Shown: piece after piece, positions 51,038 to 62,700 of the stretch | Numbering within the stretch: position 1 is the first letter of the stretch | How the letters are laid out: each line of letters begins with the position of its first letter | DNA from: Dromaius novaehollandiae | Taxonomy: Eukaryota > Chordata > Aves > Casuariiformes > Dromaiidae | Length of the DNA: 64,000 bases | Reading direction: 5' to 3' | NCBI RefSeq assembly: GCF_036370855.1 | Contig: NC_088100.1 | Coordinates: 40,930,254-40,994,253 of the forward strand | The notes under the pieces: model-generated | Databases searched by the model: none | Seen by the model: only the letters and a program-made list of their open reading frames with translations | What the model was told of the DNA's origin: nothing | Translations under genes and position numbers: made by a program

Positions 51038-51402
51038 GGGCGGGCCGTCCCGTGTTTACGTCCCCGCCCATTGGCTGCGCGGCGGCGCGGGGGCGTGCCC
51101 GAGCCTGCCTGCACACCGCCCCATTGCCCGGCCGCTCTCGAGAAGAGAGCAGCTCGTCCCGACCCTGCGCTTCGCACTGTGGGCCCGTGACTTGGAGACC
51201 GGGGCGTGCCCGTTGTTTGTGTCTGCCCCGATTGGGCGGCGTGCGGAAGCGGGCGTGACCCGAAGTGTTTGTGTCGCTTCTGATTGGCAGAGGCGGGGCC
51301 ACCGCAGCGGTCGTTTCCCTGCGATTGGCGGTACCCCGCGGAGGGGCGTGCTCTCCGCGCCTTCCTCCCGCGGCGATTGGGGCGAGGGCGGAAGGGGGCG
51401 TG
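51038..51402 (+). repeat. Tandem array of about 50-bp units: GC box + inverted CCAAT box
   Basis: GC-box-like motifs (GGGCGTG, GGGCGGG or GGCGGGG) start at 51038, 51091, 51202, 51251, 51292, 51344 and 51396. ATTGG (inverted CCAAT, NF-Y type) starts at 51070, 51123 (as ATTGC), 51231, 51283, 51324 and 51376. The GC-to-ATTGG offset is 29-32 bases in every unit. GTTTGTGTC-like text is shared by units 51202, 51251 and (as GTGTTTACGTC) 51038. A decayed unit probably fills 51146-51201. Confidence 0.85.
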
Positions 51403-51458
51403 CTTCTCTCGTGTAACAACACTCGGGAGCCGCTATCTACTCCTTTCACTCCCCCGCC

Positions 51459-51470
51459 ATGTTCTTCTAG
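51459..51470 (+). CDS. Minimal upstream open reading frame in PNRC1 leader
   Basis: ATG TTC TTC TAG (Met-Phe-Phe-stop) with G at -3, 132 bases before the PNRC1 ATG. If the transcript starts upstream, it would be a minimal uORF. If transcription starts at the overlapping YY1-like motif, it may not be included. No peptide product is implied. Confidence 0.35.
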   Translation: MFF

Positions 51471-51601
51471 CAGCGGATCTGATCGCGCCACCATCTCAGC
51501 CCACAAAGCCCAGGCAGACACTCTCCAGCGACCCGAACCACCCATCCCCGCCTGGGCTCGACCCCTCTACCCTGTACAGCTCTGGGTACCCACAGCCCAC
51601 C

Positions 51602-52030
51602 ATGGTTACCACCACGGCGCCGCCGCCCTTCCTGGCTCGGATCTCAGCAGGCACCGAAGACCCCAGGCGGCTGCCCTCGACTCTACTCCAGTGCCTCAGG
51701 CGGGGGGACAGCAACTGTGAGAACCAGCCCAGCTGCTGCCTGGCGGGTCCGGGGGGCAGCGCGCGGCCTGCGCTGAAGAGAGTGAGGCGGAGGAAGGGAA
51801 AGATCCGGCCCAGCCCCGCGGGGCTCCTTCCGAGCCGCTACCAGCAGTACCAGCAGCATCGCGCCGGCCTGGGCAGAAGGACCCCGCTGGGAACGCACGG
51901 CCCGGGCGACCTTCGCGCTCACCCCGCACCAACCGTCTCCGCCGCCCCCAGCATAGTAACGAGCCCCGCCGAGGAGTCCCCCGCGCCCGTCCCCTCGAGA
52001 CCAGCGCCCAGCAAACCCCTCAGGAAGGAG
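51602..52030 (+). CDS. PNRC1: PNRC1 coding exon 1
   Basis: 143 codons ending PLRKE, then donor GTAAAG. The start has an optimal initiation context (CCACCATGG). The frame is open upstream to 51284, but the only other in-frame ATG (51284) overlaps the CCAAT box at 51283, so it is probably not in the mRNA. Confidence 0.9.
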
Positions 52031-53097
52031 GTAAAGCAGCGGCGCCGCTACTTCGCTTTACTTCTCCGCCCTGCTGGCGCACTCCGAGACCTGAGACTGT
52101 TTTGTCCCTGCCGGCGGGGGTGGGCGAGCTGCCGCCCCCTCCGTGTGCGGTCGGGGCGGGGGGTGCAGAGTTTCCGTTACGCGCACTCGGGGCGGGGGGG
52201 AGAAGAGGAGTCGCGGGCGGCGATTGGCTGCTTGGCTCCACCAATGAGGGCGGCCGCTGCGCCCAGCAACAGCCGGATTTAGCCTGCTGGCGGGGCGCCA
52301 GCGGCCCCTGCGCGCGCAGGCGGGACGTGCGCGGGGCGTAGCGCCCCATGGCGGCCGGGCCGGGCGCTCCCGCGGAGGGAGGATGAGAGCTGCGCTCTCT
52401 CCGGAGCCCGCCTCGGGGCTGGCGGGGTTGTGGGGAAGTGCTGACGATCTAGCGGCGGCTTCTTGTTCCGGCGCTGCCGTTGGGGTGGGAGTCGGCTTTG
52501 CGTTGCTGTGCCCCGAGCAAGGCAGGCCGAGGTCGTCCCGGGAGCGCCTGTGCGAGCCCTGGCGGAGGCCCCCGGGCCCTCCTGTGCATCAGCGGTGCTG
52601 GGGGCCCTTCCTGAGGCGAGGGGTCGTGCCTTGACGCGAGTTCTTTGTCTCCGCAGTTCTTAAAGAACAAGATGGGAAAGGCTGAGAAGGCTGCCGTCCC
52701 CCACAGCCAGCCTGTTCACAGTATACATCTGTGTGAACAACCAAAGATTAACAGACAGAAGAGTAAATGTAATATGCCACTAGCAAAGATCACCTCTGCA
52801 AAAAAAATTGAGAACTTTTGGCAAGATTCCTTGTCGCCCGAAATAATTCAGAAGCAGGAGAAAAAACCACTTAAAAACACAGAGAACTTCAGAAATGCAA
52901 AGTCCAAGAAACCTATCACCCTAACCGAAGCAAGCCAAAAAGAAAATTATGCTGGGGCAAAATTTAGTGACCCACCATCTCCTAGTGTCCTTCCAAAGCC
53001 TCCCAGCCACTGGGTGGGCAGCACTGCTGAACCTTCTGACCAAAACAGGGAGTTGATGGCAGTCCATCTGAAAACTCTCCTAAAAGTTCAAGCATAG
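51602..53097 (+). CDS. PNRC1: Proline-rich nuclear receptor coactivator 1 (2 exons)
   Basis: Nuclear protein of 289 residues that coactivates nuclear receptors and, by published work, links to DCP1A/DCP2 decapping. Exon 1 (51602-52030) encodes residues 1-143: MVTTTAPPP, the basic KRVRRRKGK at 59-67 (nuclear localisation), [17 protein letters not shown] at 70-86, and a Pro/Ser-rich stretch. Exon 2 (52657-53097) encodes 144-289: [27 protein letters not shown], the SH3/EVH1-type proline motif [16 protein letters not shown] (247-262) and the NR box LKTLL (281-285). Human is 327 aa; its extra N-terminus has a faint in-frame echo upstream here (SSGYPQPT) but no ATG. CCCACCATGG supports the start chosen. 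Confidence 0.95.
52031..52656 (+). promoter_or_regulatory. PNRC1 intron 1 with promoter-like content
   Basis: 626-bp intron, still CpG-rich. It contains an ATTGG (52223-52227) and CCAAT (52241-52245) pair, GC boxes (for example 52189-52196), an NRF1-like palindrome CCTGCGCGCGCAGG (52307-52320) and CCATGGCGGCC near 52348. It may act as a second promoter or enhancer for PNRC1. Confidence 0.5.
52657..53097 (+). CDS. PNRC1: PNRC1 coding exon 2
   Basis: 146 codons plus stop TAG at 53095-53097. The acceptor is TCTCCGCAG and the exon joins in phase 0 ([12 protein letters not shown]; human LRKE-VLKSKMGK). It carries the most conserved part of the family, including the proline motif and LKTLL box. 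An internal ATG at 52672 (AAGATGG) could start a short isoform. Confidence 0.95.
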   Translation, partial: FLKNKMGKAEKAAVPHSQPVHSIHLCEQPKINRQKSKCNMPLAKITSAKKIENFWQDSLSPEIIQKQEKKPLKNTENFRNAKSKKPITLTEASQKENYAGAKFSDPPSPSVLPKPPSHWVGSTAEPSDQNRELMAVHLKTLLKVQA

Positions 53098-53121
53098 TTT
53101 CCAAGATCTCTGGACAGTAGC

Positions 53122-53143
53122 AAAAAAAAAAAAAAAAAAAAAA
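53122..53143 (+). repeat. Poly-A tract (A22) in PNRC1 3' UTR
   Basis: Internal A22 run about 25 bases after the stop codon. It could cause internal oligo-dT priming in cDNA libraries, so a false early 3' end might be annotated here. Confidence 0.85.
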
Positions 53144-53763
53144 GTCCATACAGGAAACTTAAACATGCCTTGTTGCAACATGAATTGCAAAAGACTGTCA
53201 AGTCTTACAATCACATACAAAAAAAAAAACCCTTGTATTATATTTTTTATGGTTGTGTAAATAGTGTACATCATGTATTATGTGTATATTCTTGTTCATA
53301 CTTTGAGAGGTACATTTTAGTTTTGTTATGAAAGGATGTATTTTGCACTGCCTGAATGGTAGATGTCTTGTATATAAAATATGGACAATTTTAAGTGTGT
53401 GCTTGACATATGAAGACTTGACTTGATTTGCACAAGGTAATGAAAATTTTGAAAGGAGAGTACGGCTTTTTGATATTAAGGTTCCAGATCAAATGTGAAT
53501 GGTTTATTCATGCACTACTGACAATAGTTTTACATTCTGTGGCCCAGTCAAGTATAAACATGGAATTTTCATGCCAATGTGAATTTTTGCTCTCTGCTCT
53601 GGAAACAGTGTCTGGAATTCCTGGTCATCTGTTTGTTGTAAAATTAACTGGAATTTGAGTAAAGTTCCAGCCCATCAACTTGAGCACTGCTGATTTCTTT
53701 AAAAGGAAAAAAAGAAAAGAGCAGAGCTTTCTGCCAAAAATATAATTGGTTACGAAAAATTTA

Positions 53764-53769
53764 AATAAA
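53764..53769 (+). terminator. PNRC1: PNRC1 polyadenylation signal
   Basis: AATAAA followed within 45 bases by a T-rich downstream element (GGCTTTTTTTTATTG near 53802). Cleavage is expected at about 53785. It is the first canonical hexamer after the stop codon that I found. Confidence 0.7.
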
Positions 53770-53790
53770 ACAATTTGGCCTCCCCTTAAA

Positions 53791-56700
53791 CATGTCTGTA
53801 TGGCTTTTTTTTATTGCTTGTGTCTTAATTCAAATGTTTGAACATATATTATTTCATTGCATTTGTTAGGGCATAACTAAATAAGATTAATTTTTATGTC
53901 CTTCTCTTGGCCTTTATTTATCTGAAGAGTTAAGACATTTGATAGCTCATTAATAATCCCATAGGATTGTCACAATATATTTCCTTTGAGATATATTATT
54001 TGAGAATCCCTACTCTTTTGTTTCTTGAAAATGTGGATTTCAAGAAAGTTCATGGATTAAGCATTCAAATTTCTGTTGTAATGTTACTTAACTGTTTTCA
54101 TATTAAGTGATCAATAAGCTAGCTGATACTGAGGAACAGCAATTAGAAAGGCATGAGGAAAGTTCATGCTTTTCACCAAATTTTTCTCTTGCTGAAAGCT
54201 GCCCTGGAAATCATATTCTTCTGGTCTAAAATTCTTATGGAATTGGACTGTAGATTAATCTGCTGGGGATGCTGGGGAGATAGTATGGACTTGGGGTTAT
54301 TTTAATCATGTAGTATTTAAAAAAAGATGTGTAAAGCAGAAAATACAGAAAAGCATATTTAAGTTTTCAGTTTCACAGAGAAAATGTATTCTCTGGGCAC
54401 TAGTATACGAGGAAGACTACTGAGGAAGAAAACTCTGCTACCAGAGTCCCAGCAGAGCTGGTTTCTTAGCATGAATGATGTTTTCAAACAGTGCTCAAAA
54501 GAAGTTGAGTGGACAGTTCGATCTACATTGATTCCACATGCATTGCTATTCTGATATATATACACTTACTTTGTTGCACTTGTGAGAGTTGATAGTATTA
54601 GTAAAAATAGTCCTGAAGTGAGGTTGTTTAAAACCTAATGGAGAGAAGGGAGAATTTTTTTCCTTTGTTTATTGAAATGAACTATAGTGTAGTTAGAAAA
54701 TTTCATTATAATTTCATTAGGCTGCTCAATCATGTGTGTTCTAAACTAAAAGTTCATACAAAATGTTAGGTCCATCCCAAAGACTTTCAGGTTTTCCTGT
54801 CTTACAAAACGTACTTGTTCTACTTGATTAGTAACTGTATGTGCTTGAAGTAAATGTGTGGCTTCAATAGCCCAGTTTGTTCCCTAATCTAAATACTCCA
54901 TACAATCTGTCATGTCCTAGCTTGTCTTCTGCAAGAATCCACAATTTTTTTTTTAATTAGTAATAGAGGGCGTGAGGGCAAAGAGAAATTCCAGTAGAAC
55001 CTCACTAAGAATGTCTCTCTGATCATAGGTTCCAGCTTTAATATGTTTGGCACGTGCTGTATTGATCTACGGGGTTTTGTTTTGTTCTTTTGTCAAAATG
55101 TCATCAAGCACAAAGGAAAATGCCTTTCAGTATTGTCCATAGCTTTAGTCAGTGGTTAATTTTGTCAGCTGAACTTGTGATCTTTTTGAATTTTGGTAAC
55201 TAGCTTGACAGGACCAATTTTCCATGAGCTATGTTGGTTGGCACTAATTAAAAGACGGTAACGTTCTTTTTCCTGCTCGTTACCTTTGTTGCTATCAGGC
55301 TTCCTTTCCTCCCTCCCCCTTGGGACTGACATCAAATTATGTAGTCTGAATGCTAACTCTGATCCCACATAACATATATCTTCTGGTTTTACTCTGTTTT
55401 GCTGGCACATCCCGGGAGATTACAAAATTTGTTAGATATTAGCATCAGTAGTTCTCAAGCTTCTGAGGCAAGTCTTCTAAAACTCTTGGATGAGAGTTCT
55501 GGAGTCTTGAAAATGTAAAACGTCAGAAGGACCATAAAGGTTATCAGGGTGAGATACGAGTGTATCTTCCAGTCTGCTTTCAAACACAGCACAAACAAGC
55601 GTATTTAGCTTTTCTTATTTCTGCATCATTATCGATGGCCCTGATGTGAATCTGGCAGAGTGTAGGGGCACTTCATGTTTACATGTTGTTCTTAAAATCT
55701 TTGGGTTGAATGCCTTCCTGGACAGTGGCCTGGATTATAAAACAAGGCCTGCAGGCAGTATACACTTCATCCGCAAGAAGATCACCCGGCAAACCAGGGC
55801 ATAGTAGCCTCATAGGACCACACTCTTCACTTAATTTATCATTTTCCCACTATCTTCTGTTTTTACATAATTTTTTCTTATGGTGACTTTGAGTTTCAGG
55901 GTTTCCTTCACTTTACCAGATTTCTCATCCCAGTTCCCTGGAAGCTAAGCATTGTATTACATGAAGATACTATTATTTGATTGTAGAGTCAGTATCTCTG
56001 AAAGAAAATAGTTCCATGTTTGTAGGATTTCTTTGCAATAATATAGTCAAAAATCTTTTTTGGTGTAAATAGACTTCAAGGAAATGATGTATGAACAAGC
56101 TTAATGGATGTGATGAGCTGGGCATGCATCGTCTGTGTACGAACTAAGAAAATTTTATTAAATCGTCTGAGTTCAGAGTAACAACACTGAATATATTGTA
56201 GTTTAGTTAGGTCAATTAAAGTTTTTTCCATTCAAAATAGTTTTCTCCTGAAGTGCGATGCTGCTGTGCTGCTAGATTGCAGGGGAATCAACTGTGCACA
56301 TTAACTACCAGCTAACTTTTAAATAATTAAATGCTGTGTGGTGATGGTCCTAAAAATTGGCTTTCGTGGAATGCAAACATTATCTGTTGTTGGGTTTTTG
56401 TGCTTGGCTAATTTTCAAACCAGCAGACACAGCTTCATTAATAATTAGTGGTTGACGTGATGTTCTACTAAAGCTAAAATGCTTCTCTCTCCTAATGCAA
56501 CAGGAGGAAAGGCTATAGCACTCTTAGAAATCCCATGTGCGCTTGAACTCTGTTATACCACTGTCTCTTGGGAGATGCTGCTAAATTCGTAAGTAGTATA
56601 TACAATGTTGTAACTTTGTCCATAAATTGATTTTTATTTCAGCTGATTAATATTTTATCTATACACTGTCATTTTAAGCAGTTCCTGTAATTATTTGGGG

Positions 56701-59700
56701 GTGATATTTTTGAAGTTTTTGCATTAGAAAGCATTTGATACCTGCCCCACTTGCATTTAATTTTTTTTCTGCTTTACCGAGTTATGAAGCCTCCATCATA
56801 GATTGTTTTGGTTGTAATTTTGGAAATAAGTTTGACATAATTCTGCATATAAGATCTTTACACTTCTCTATCATGTAGTCATACACATCCTTTCCTTGTA
56901 CAACTTGTACTCTGAATTTTGATTTCACAATTTGTTCTTGAATATTATATAAAATTATTTAAACTTTTAATATATGCCTAGCAGAACTGTTTAAGGGGAA
57001 TTATTTTCTGTTGTAATTTCTAAGAAGATTTTATGTTATGAATAGTCTGGTCCTTAAGAGACTAGAAGGTAAGCAAGTAAGAAGAGATGAAAGTTGTAAA
57101 ATGTTAATATTTAGTGCGAAAAAGTCATACTACCTTGTTGAACAGGAATCACTGTATTAACATTTTCAGTAACAGAAAATGTTTAGTTGCTGATTCAATA
57201 GAAAAGATTAAGAGAACACTTCTAAATTAAGGAGAAATACATTATCTGATAAAAGGACCTTACTGTACTGGAGTTCGGCAACAGAATGTTATCAGCAGTG
57301 AAGAGGCTGCGAGCTGTTTGTTTTGCATTTAGAGTTTAGAGGAATGTTATCAGAACTAGGACAGGAAGGTCAAGAAATTCAGTTGATTTTGGAAAAAAAC
57401 CTTAGGAATGAATTTTCATGGTGAACACATCCTAGCAGAAATACTTCTTCTGTACTGAAGTCAACATTCAACTGCAACTTTGTTTCTCCATGCAGATGAT
57501 AAAATCTCACTTACTCCATGGCTGGTTCCCAGAAAATAGGCCTTTAGATGGTACTAAGCCATGACTGTGTGAGAAGAGCTGTAATGGTATTTCTGTTTTA
57601 AGTTAGTCTAGCAACATCACTGCAGGTTACGCACATTAGATTGTGTGCAGTAGATGCATTCATTTATTTTGAGTTTATAAATGCATGTCTTAAATCAATT
57701 TAATAAAGAATTACACTGGTTGTGTGTATTTGTGCTATAGGTTACCACTGGTGAGTGAACTTGTGTGACTTCTGTAAATTATAAAAGAAGTATCCTGAGA
57801 TCAAGGATGTTTCTGAAAGCAGTTATATAGTTCAGTGTACAGTTATATGTATTTCAAGTAGTAGTGTAATATCATTACCATTTTGCTATTCGTCAGAAGA
57901 TTGTGAAGCATTAAGTTTTGAGAAGATGCTGTTTTTATGAGATGTCACTTGCTCCTTTAATGAAGGGGTGTACTTTGATCAGGTAGGTATATGAAGCTTA
58001 ATTTACAAATGCTCTTACAGAAGGTGAGGGCAATGGCCACCAAAATATAATTTATTGATGTTTTTATGCCTTGATAAAACATCTAGAGCTACATTCAATG
58101 AATGGTTTAGGATAGAGAGTCAAGCCTTCCTCTTCCTTTCTCTTACCACTTGAATCTTGCATCCTTTATTGCCTGGTGACATAACTTTACCAGAAGGAAT
58201 AGGTGTTCTCTTACCTAAAACAGTATATAGCTTGATATATGTAATTTGTGTTATATATAGCATGAAGCTTGTGTAAATTGCATTCTTAGCATATCATCAG
58301 ATTATACAGAAATTACATGTCATATTTAGAATAATGATCAGTCATTTTAGGAGTTTATGCAGTAGTAAATTGATAGGCCTTGTCAAAACTAGGCATGTCG
58401 TGTATGTAAGCACCAAAGAAAGTGCTGATACATTTTTGTGTCGTCTACTAGATGTGATAAACAAGGAAAAAATAATGGATGAGACAGGTACGAAACACAC
58501 TGAAAAGCAAGGTCAACTAACCAGAGATAAGAGAGAAGCAGCATAGATGTCCCCATTGAATTATGTGGGAAAGAAAGATATTCTAGCAAAAATTATTTTC
58601 GGAAGTGTGTGATGTTATTGCAGATTTAGGGGATTTGAATGAATAGAAGAAATGCAGTTTCCTGCCAGTTCTTGCCTGGGACCATCTAGAGAAAGGTGAT
58701 AGGAGCTGACAAGTCCTGCAGCTGATTTTTTCTCTCTCTGATCAGTACATATTATTCATGACCAGAAATTGCATCTTCTGGCATGACATTCTTAATGGCT
58801 AGAATGGCTTTAGATACCATAAAATGCTATATAAGTACTAATTGCTCTCAGGTTTTCATGGTTTTGCAGATTAATTTCAGAGATGATCAGTTCAGCTGTT
58901 GACGATGGGTTCTTTGACAGAGTGATCATATGCCATATTCTTTAAGGGGAGGGCACTACCTGGAAAAGCAGTGTGCATTTGTGTTATTTTGGCTCACAGC
59001 ACAAAGATGTGAGGATTCAGCTCTTCAGTGTGGTGTCCCTGAACTCGTCAGTCTAGCATGGCACAACACACAATAACAAAATGACTCCACATACAACTTT
59101 TAACCTCCATTTGTGATGATTTAAGGGAAAGGGAAAGAGAGTGTTGATTTTTGGTTCATGTTTTTGTTTTGATTGCCTAGTTGTTTTAACAGGAAGAGTT
59201 GCCTTGGGTAGATATTTAGACTGCTGAGCTATCATGTAAGTTTACAGTTGATGTCTGTATGTGGATGATAGCAGCCTTCTTGTTTTACAGTTGGAAAAAC
59301 AGGCATAAAGATGTGAACCAGCTTGTTTAAGGTCACTCAACAGACCATTCACAAGCCCAAGAATAGAACCACAGTTTCTGGAGCTCCAGTCAAGTTTCGT
59401 CTTTGCTAGGATACATGGTTGCTATGTGATTGGTAAGTATTCCTCATCCCTCTGTGCAGAATGTTAAAATGGAATGAAAACAATGTTCTGCTTTGAAATG
59501 TTTGGCATATGTAATTGTTGACAGGGCTGGTGAGATAATCAGGCTGGGTTTAGGTTTTGTGTTGTGGACAGTTTTATTATGTGATAGGTTCAGTAATTTG
59601 CACATGAAAGATGACTATTATATTTTTTCCACCTCTATTTTTGACCCTTTGGTACAATATATAATACATACACATCACTGTCATTCTCAGTTCATTCTCT

Positions 59701-62700
59701 CCTCTCCTCACAGTCAACAGTGAGAAGACTGATGATATGTCAAAACCTGCTACTTGTTGGCTGCTACTCTCCACTGCTGCGTACACATACTGCAGGCAGC
59801 AGCGAGCTTACAGGCCTACGGGCTTGCTTGGTCAGACAGCCTGTGCCGTGCCCTGAGCAAGGCTCAGCGCCCGCTATGCCCTTTCACACTGGTCTGCATT
59901 TTGGCTGGGTTTTCTCCATCAGGCTTCCATCACACTCTCTCCATTCCCCTCTAAACAACTTGGGTCCGCCAAATTTTGCCTTGCCTTCCTATTGTTATTG
60001 CATGCACAGTATCCTCGTAGTTTACCTGAGTTTACCTTTGCATTATCTTTAGGCTCTTACAGATCCTGGAAAACAGAAAGAGGCCCAGTCTTTCCCAAGG
60101 AGGGAATCTTCCTACAGGAGGACAGAATGTGAAGTTTATTAGGGAGCCAGCCTCTCTCTACGATCAACCACTCCTTCTCAAGACCTTGAACCTCCCCATC
60201 ACCTTCCCTGACTATCTGTTTTCTTTTACTCTTCACTGCAGCTGCAAGTTTCTCTTTTCTTGTATTTCCCCCTTAAACTCATTTCATAGTTCTCAATTTC
60301 CCTCATTTTCCTGCAAATGTTATACAGATATAATTTATTTCCTCTAAAAAGTCAATCTGAGAGTGTGCTACATTTATCTGCTTTATTGAGAGTACATTTC
60401 TTCCAAAGAAGAATATATTTTTTCTAAAGGACAGATTTTTTAAAGATGCAGTATTTCTCTCCAGATTTCTCCTATAAACATGGTTTGAATTGACCTGGCA
60501 AGCACGAAGGTGAGGCTCAATAACCATAGCATGCCCTACTTGATAAGAAACCATGCTGACTAGCCAGTCCACACAGACATTCTCTGCCAAACCCAATTTA
60601 CAAAATCAAGCAAACATATTTGAAGAGTTGTTTTCACAAAGATCAGGTGGTCTGAGAGGTGACCTAGTCTCTGTGCTATCTCAACAGAATGAGGTCATTC
60701 CAGGAAGATAAATGCAGTCTGCAAATACTAGCTCTGAGACACATGAATTGTGCCTTTCATCTATTTTGCCAGGCGAGGTCTTCTGTTCAAGAGTCTGTCA
60801 TATGTGCTGCATGCTTGCTCCATGTGTCCACAATTCCTCTTCTCAGCCTCCCACATGTAGGATGGTGTCATTTCACATGTTCGGTAATCATTCTGTGGTT
60901 AACTATATGTTTCTGATCTGTTTGTGTCTTACATGATTTAAAGTAAGGGCTTACACTCCTCTTTTTAGGGGATCTTATGGTTCATATTCCCTTTTTAATT
61001 CATTGCCATGTACAAGATTAGCTCAGCACCTACAAGGCCTGCCTTCTCTCAGGCACAATGGCAGACATGTATATTAAGACAAAAGCAATAAAGTATTATA
61101 CAGCCATACAGGCCACATATGAACAAAGCATACCTTTTTTTCTCACCAGTAGCTACAGATCCAAAACCCTACAATGTCTGTTCACAGCTGCAGGGTGATA
61201 TTCTGCACCCTTTGTATTATTTTCCACCCTTCATTGTTCAGCATCCTTTACCAATTTAATGATAAAGGACTTCTCTTGGAGGGAAAGGGTCCTTAAACTT
61301 ACTTACCCTTGTGTCAGTTTAGTTAATTAGTCATCCACCTTCCCATAAGGTAGATCACAAATACGATTCTCTTTGCTTTAGTATGTCATTTGTGGGTAAA
61401 GTAGTCTTTTAGTCCCCATACCTTCAAAAAGACAGCTGTCACAACTGACTTCCAAAGGGAAGAGTTTTGACCCTTTCAAGAGAAATCCCTATATATATAC
61501 AGGGTAGGGGAGCTGGATTCATCTAAAAGCCAGACACAGGTTAGACAAAAGGGTGAACCCTTCTACTTTCACACCCTTGGCCCTAAAGTTGCTGCTTCCA
61601 GTGCCCCATCCCTTTGTTATATTCCTCTTGACATATGCCACCTATTTCTTTTGCTTTTCTCCATCCATAATCCTTATTTATGCCAGATTATAGTGCTTCT
61701 TTCTGCCCTGAAGAAAGGGAACCATTCTCTCCTAATGCTTTATTATAATGCTGCTTTTCTACCAGTCATCTGTCTATATATATTTGATTCCTGTGAGAAA
61801 TATTTTCAACATCCTTTGAAGTATTGTACTGAAATTATGTTTTCTTTGCATACAACTGAAAATGAATATTCCAAAGGTTTTAGCAAAGAATCTGCAAAGG
61901 ATTTTTTTGTTTGTTCTCTCTCTCCCTATTTCGGCCAAGGGCAGGATTCAATTTGATAATAATAGAGATTAAGTTCAACAGTTACCGTATGACTTCTTGC
62001 AGTATGTAAATTAACTTCCAGAAAGAGAAAATGGCAACACTTTATTTTGTCCACAGAGGTAAGTGCAATCAAATAGCTATGCCTATGCACTGAACTCCTC
62101 TTTCCATGGCTTTCATTTTTACTCTTTATTTTTCAAAGGAGCAGTGACTACCATATGCTGTTTGGGATAAATATTGAAGCACTGAAGAGCCATAGCTGGA
62201 TACACAAGAATGAACAAATAACAGATGGATTAAAATTTCTACCTTTAGGAAATACTGGGGTGAGGGAAAGGGTCAGGCAAGACTCCCTGGTTCAGATGAC
62301 ACCCCATCTGGATTACTTAGTCATCACCCTCCGTAATCTCCTCAAGCACACCAAATTTGTTGGCAATCTAAGCATATTTTTAGAGGGTTCAGAGAAGCCA
62401 GCCTTCCAACAGAAAGGGGTTTTCCCTTCACTGCAGCAGAACTAATGCTCTTCTCAGGCTCTCAATGACAGGACAAAGTCCAGAGTTGAACAACCCTGAA
62501 ACGAAACAGAAACTTCTGTGCAGACAAGAAAGCCTGTTTTTATTCCTCCCCTCTGGCAACTCTGAAGAGCGAACTTGTATTGATATTATAACTGATTACT
62601 TGCACCCTTCCTGTTGCACTTTTATGTAATTTTTACTACAACCATGCCCTACATTTTAAATACAACATGAATACAATAGGAGGACGTGGGGGAAGGGCAA

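Larger units (their letters stand above)
51007..51601. promoter_or_regulatory. Shared bidirectional promoter of BORCS6 and PNRC1
   Basis: A 595-bp CpG-rich interval between two divergent start codons. It contains the GC-box/CCAAT array (51038-51402), then GCCATGTT at 51457-51464 (YY1-like), which also starts a tiny upstream frame. No TATA box. Both genes probably initiate within it. Confidence 0.8.
53098..53790 (+). other. PNRC1: PNRC1 3' UTR
   Basis: AT-rich sequence after the stop codon, containing A22 at 53122-53143 and several ATTT-rich stretches, up to the AATAAA below. The 76-codon frame at 53428 is not supported. Confidence 0.75.

Noticed and set aside
51007-51177. N-terminal extension of BORCS6 to 51177
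   Set aside because: The extension reads through the promoter array and has no match to the BORCS6 N-terminus. The ATG at 51006 has a good context.
50078-51545. Open frames of 200-314 codons in other phases around BORCS6 and the promoter
   Set aside because: They are G+C-rich shadows of BORCS6 and the CCAAT array. Only the frame at 50398-51006 shows family conservation.
51284-51601. N-terminal extension of PNRC1 beginning at the ATG at 51284
   Set aside because: That ATG overlaps the CCAAT box at 51283, runs through promoter repeats and has no resemblance to the family. The ATG at 51602 has an ideal context and matches a conserved internal Met.
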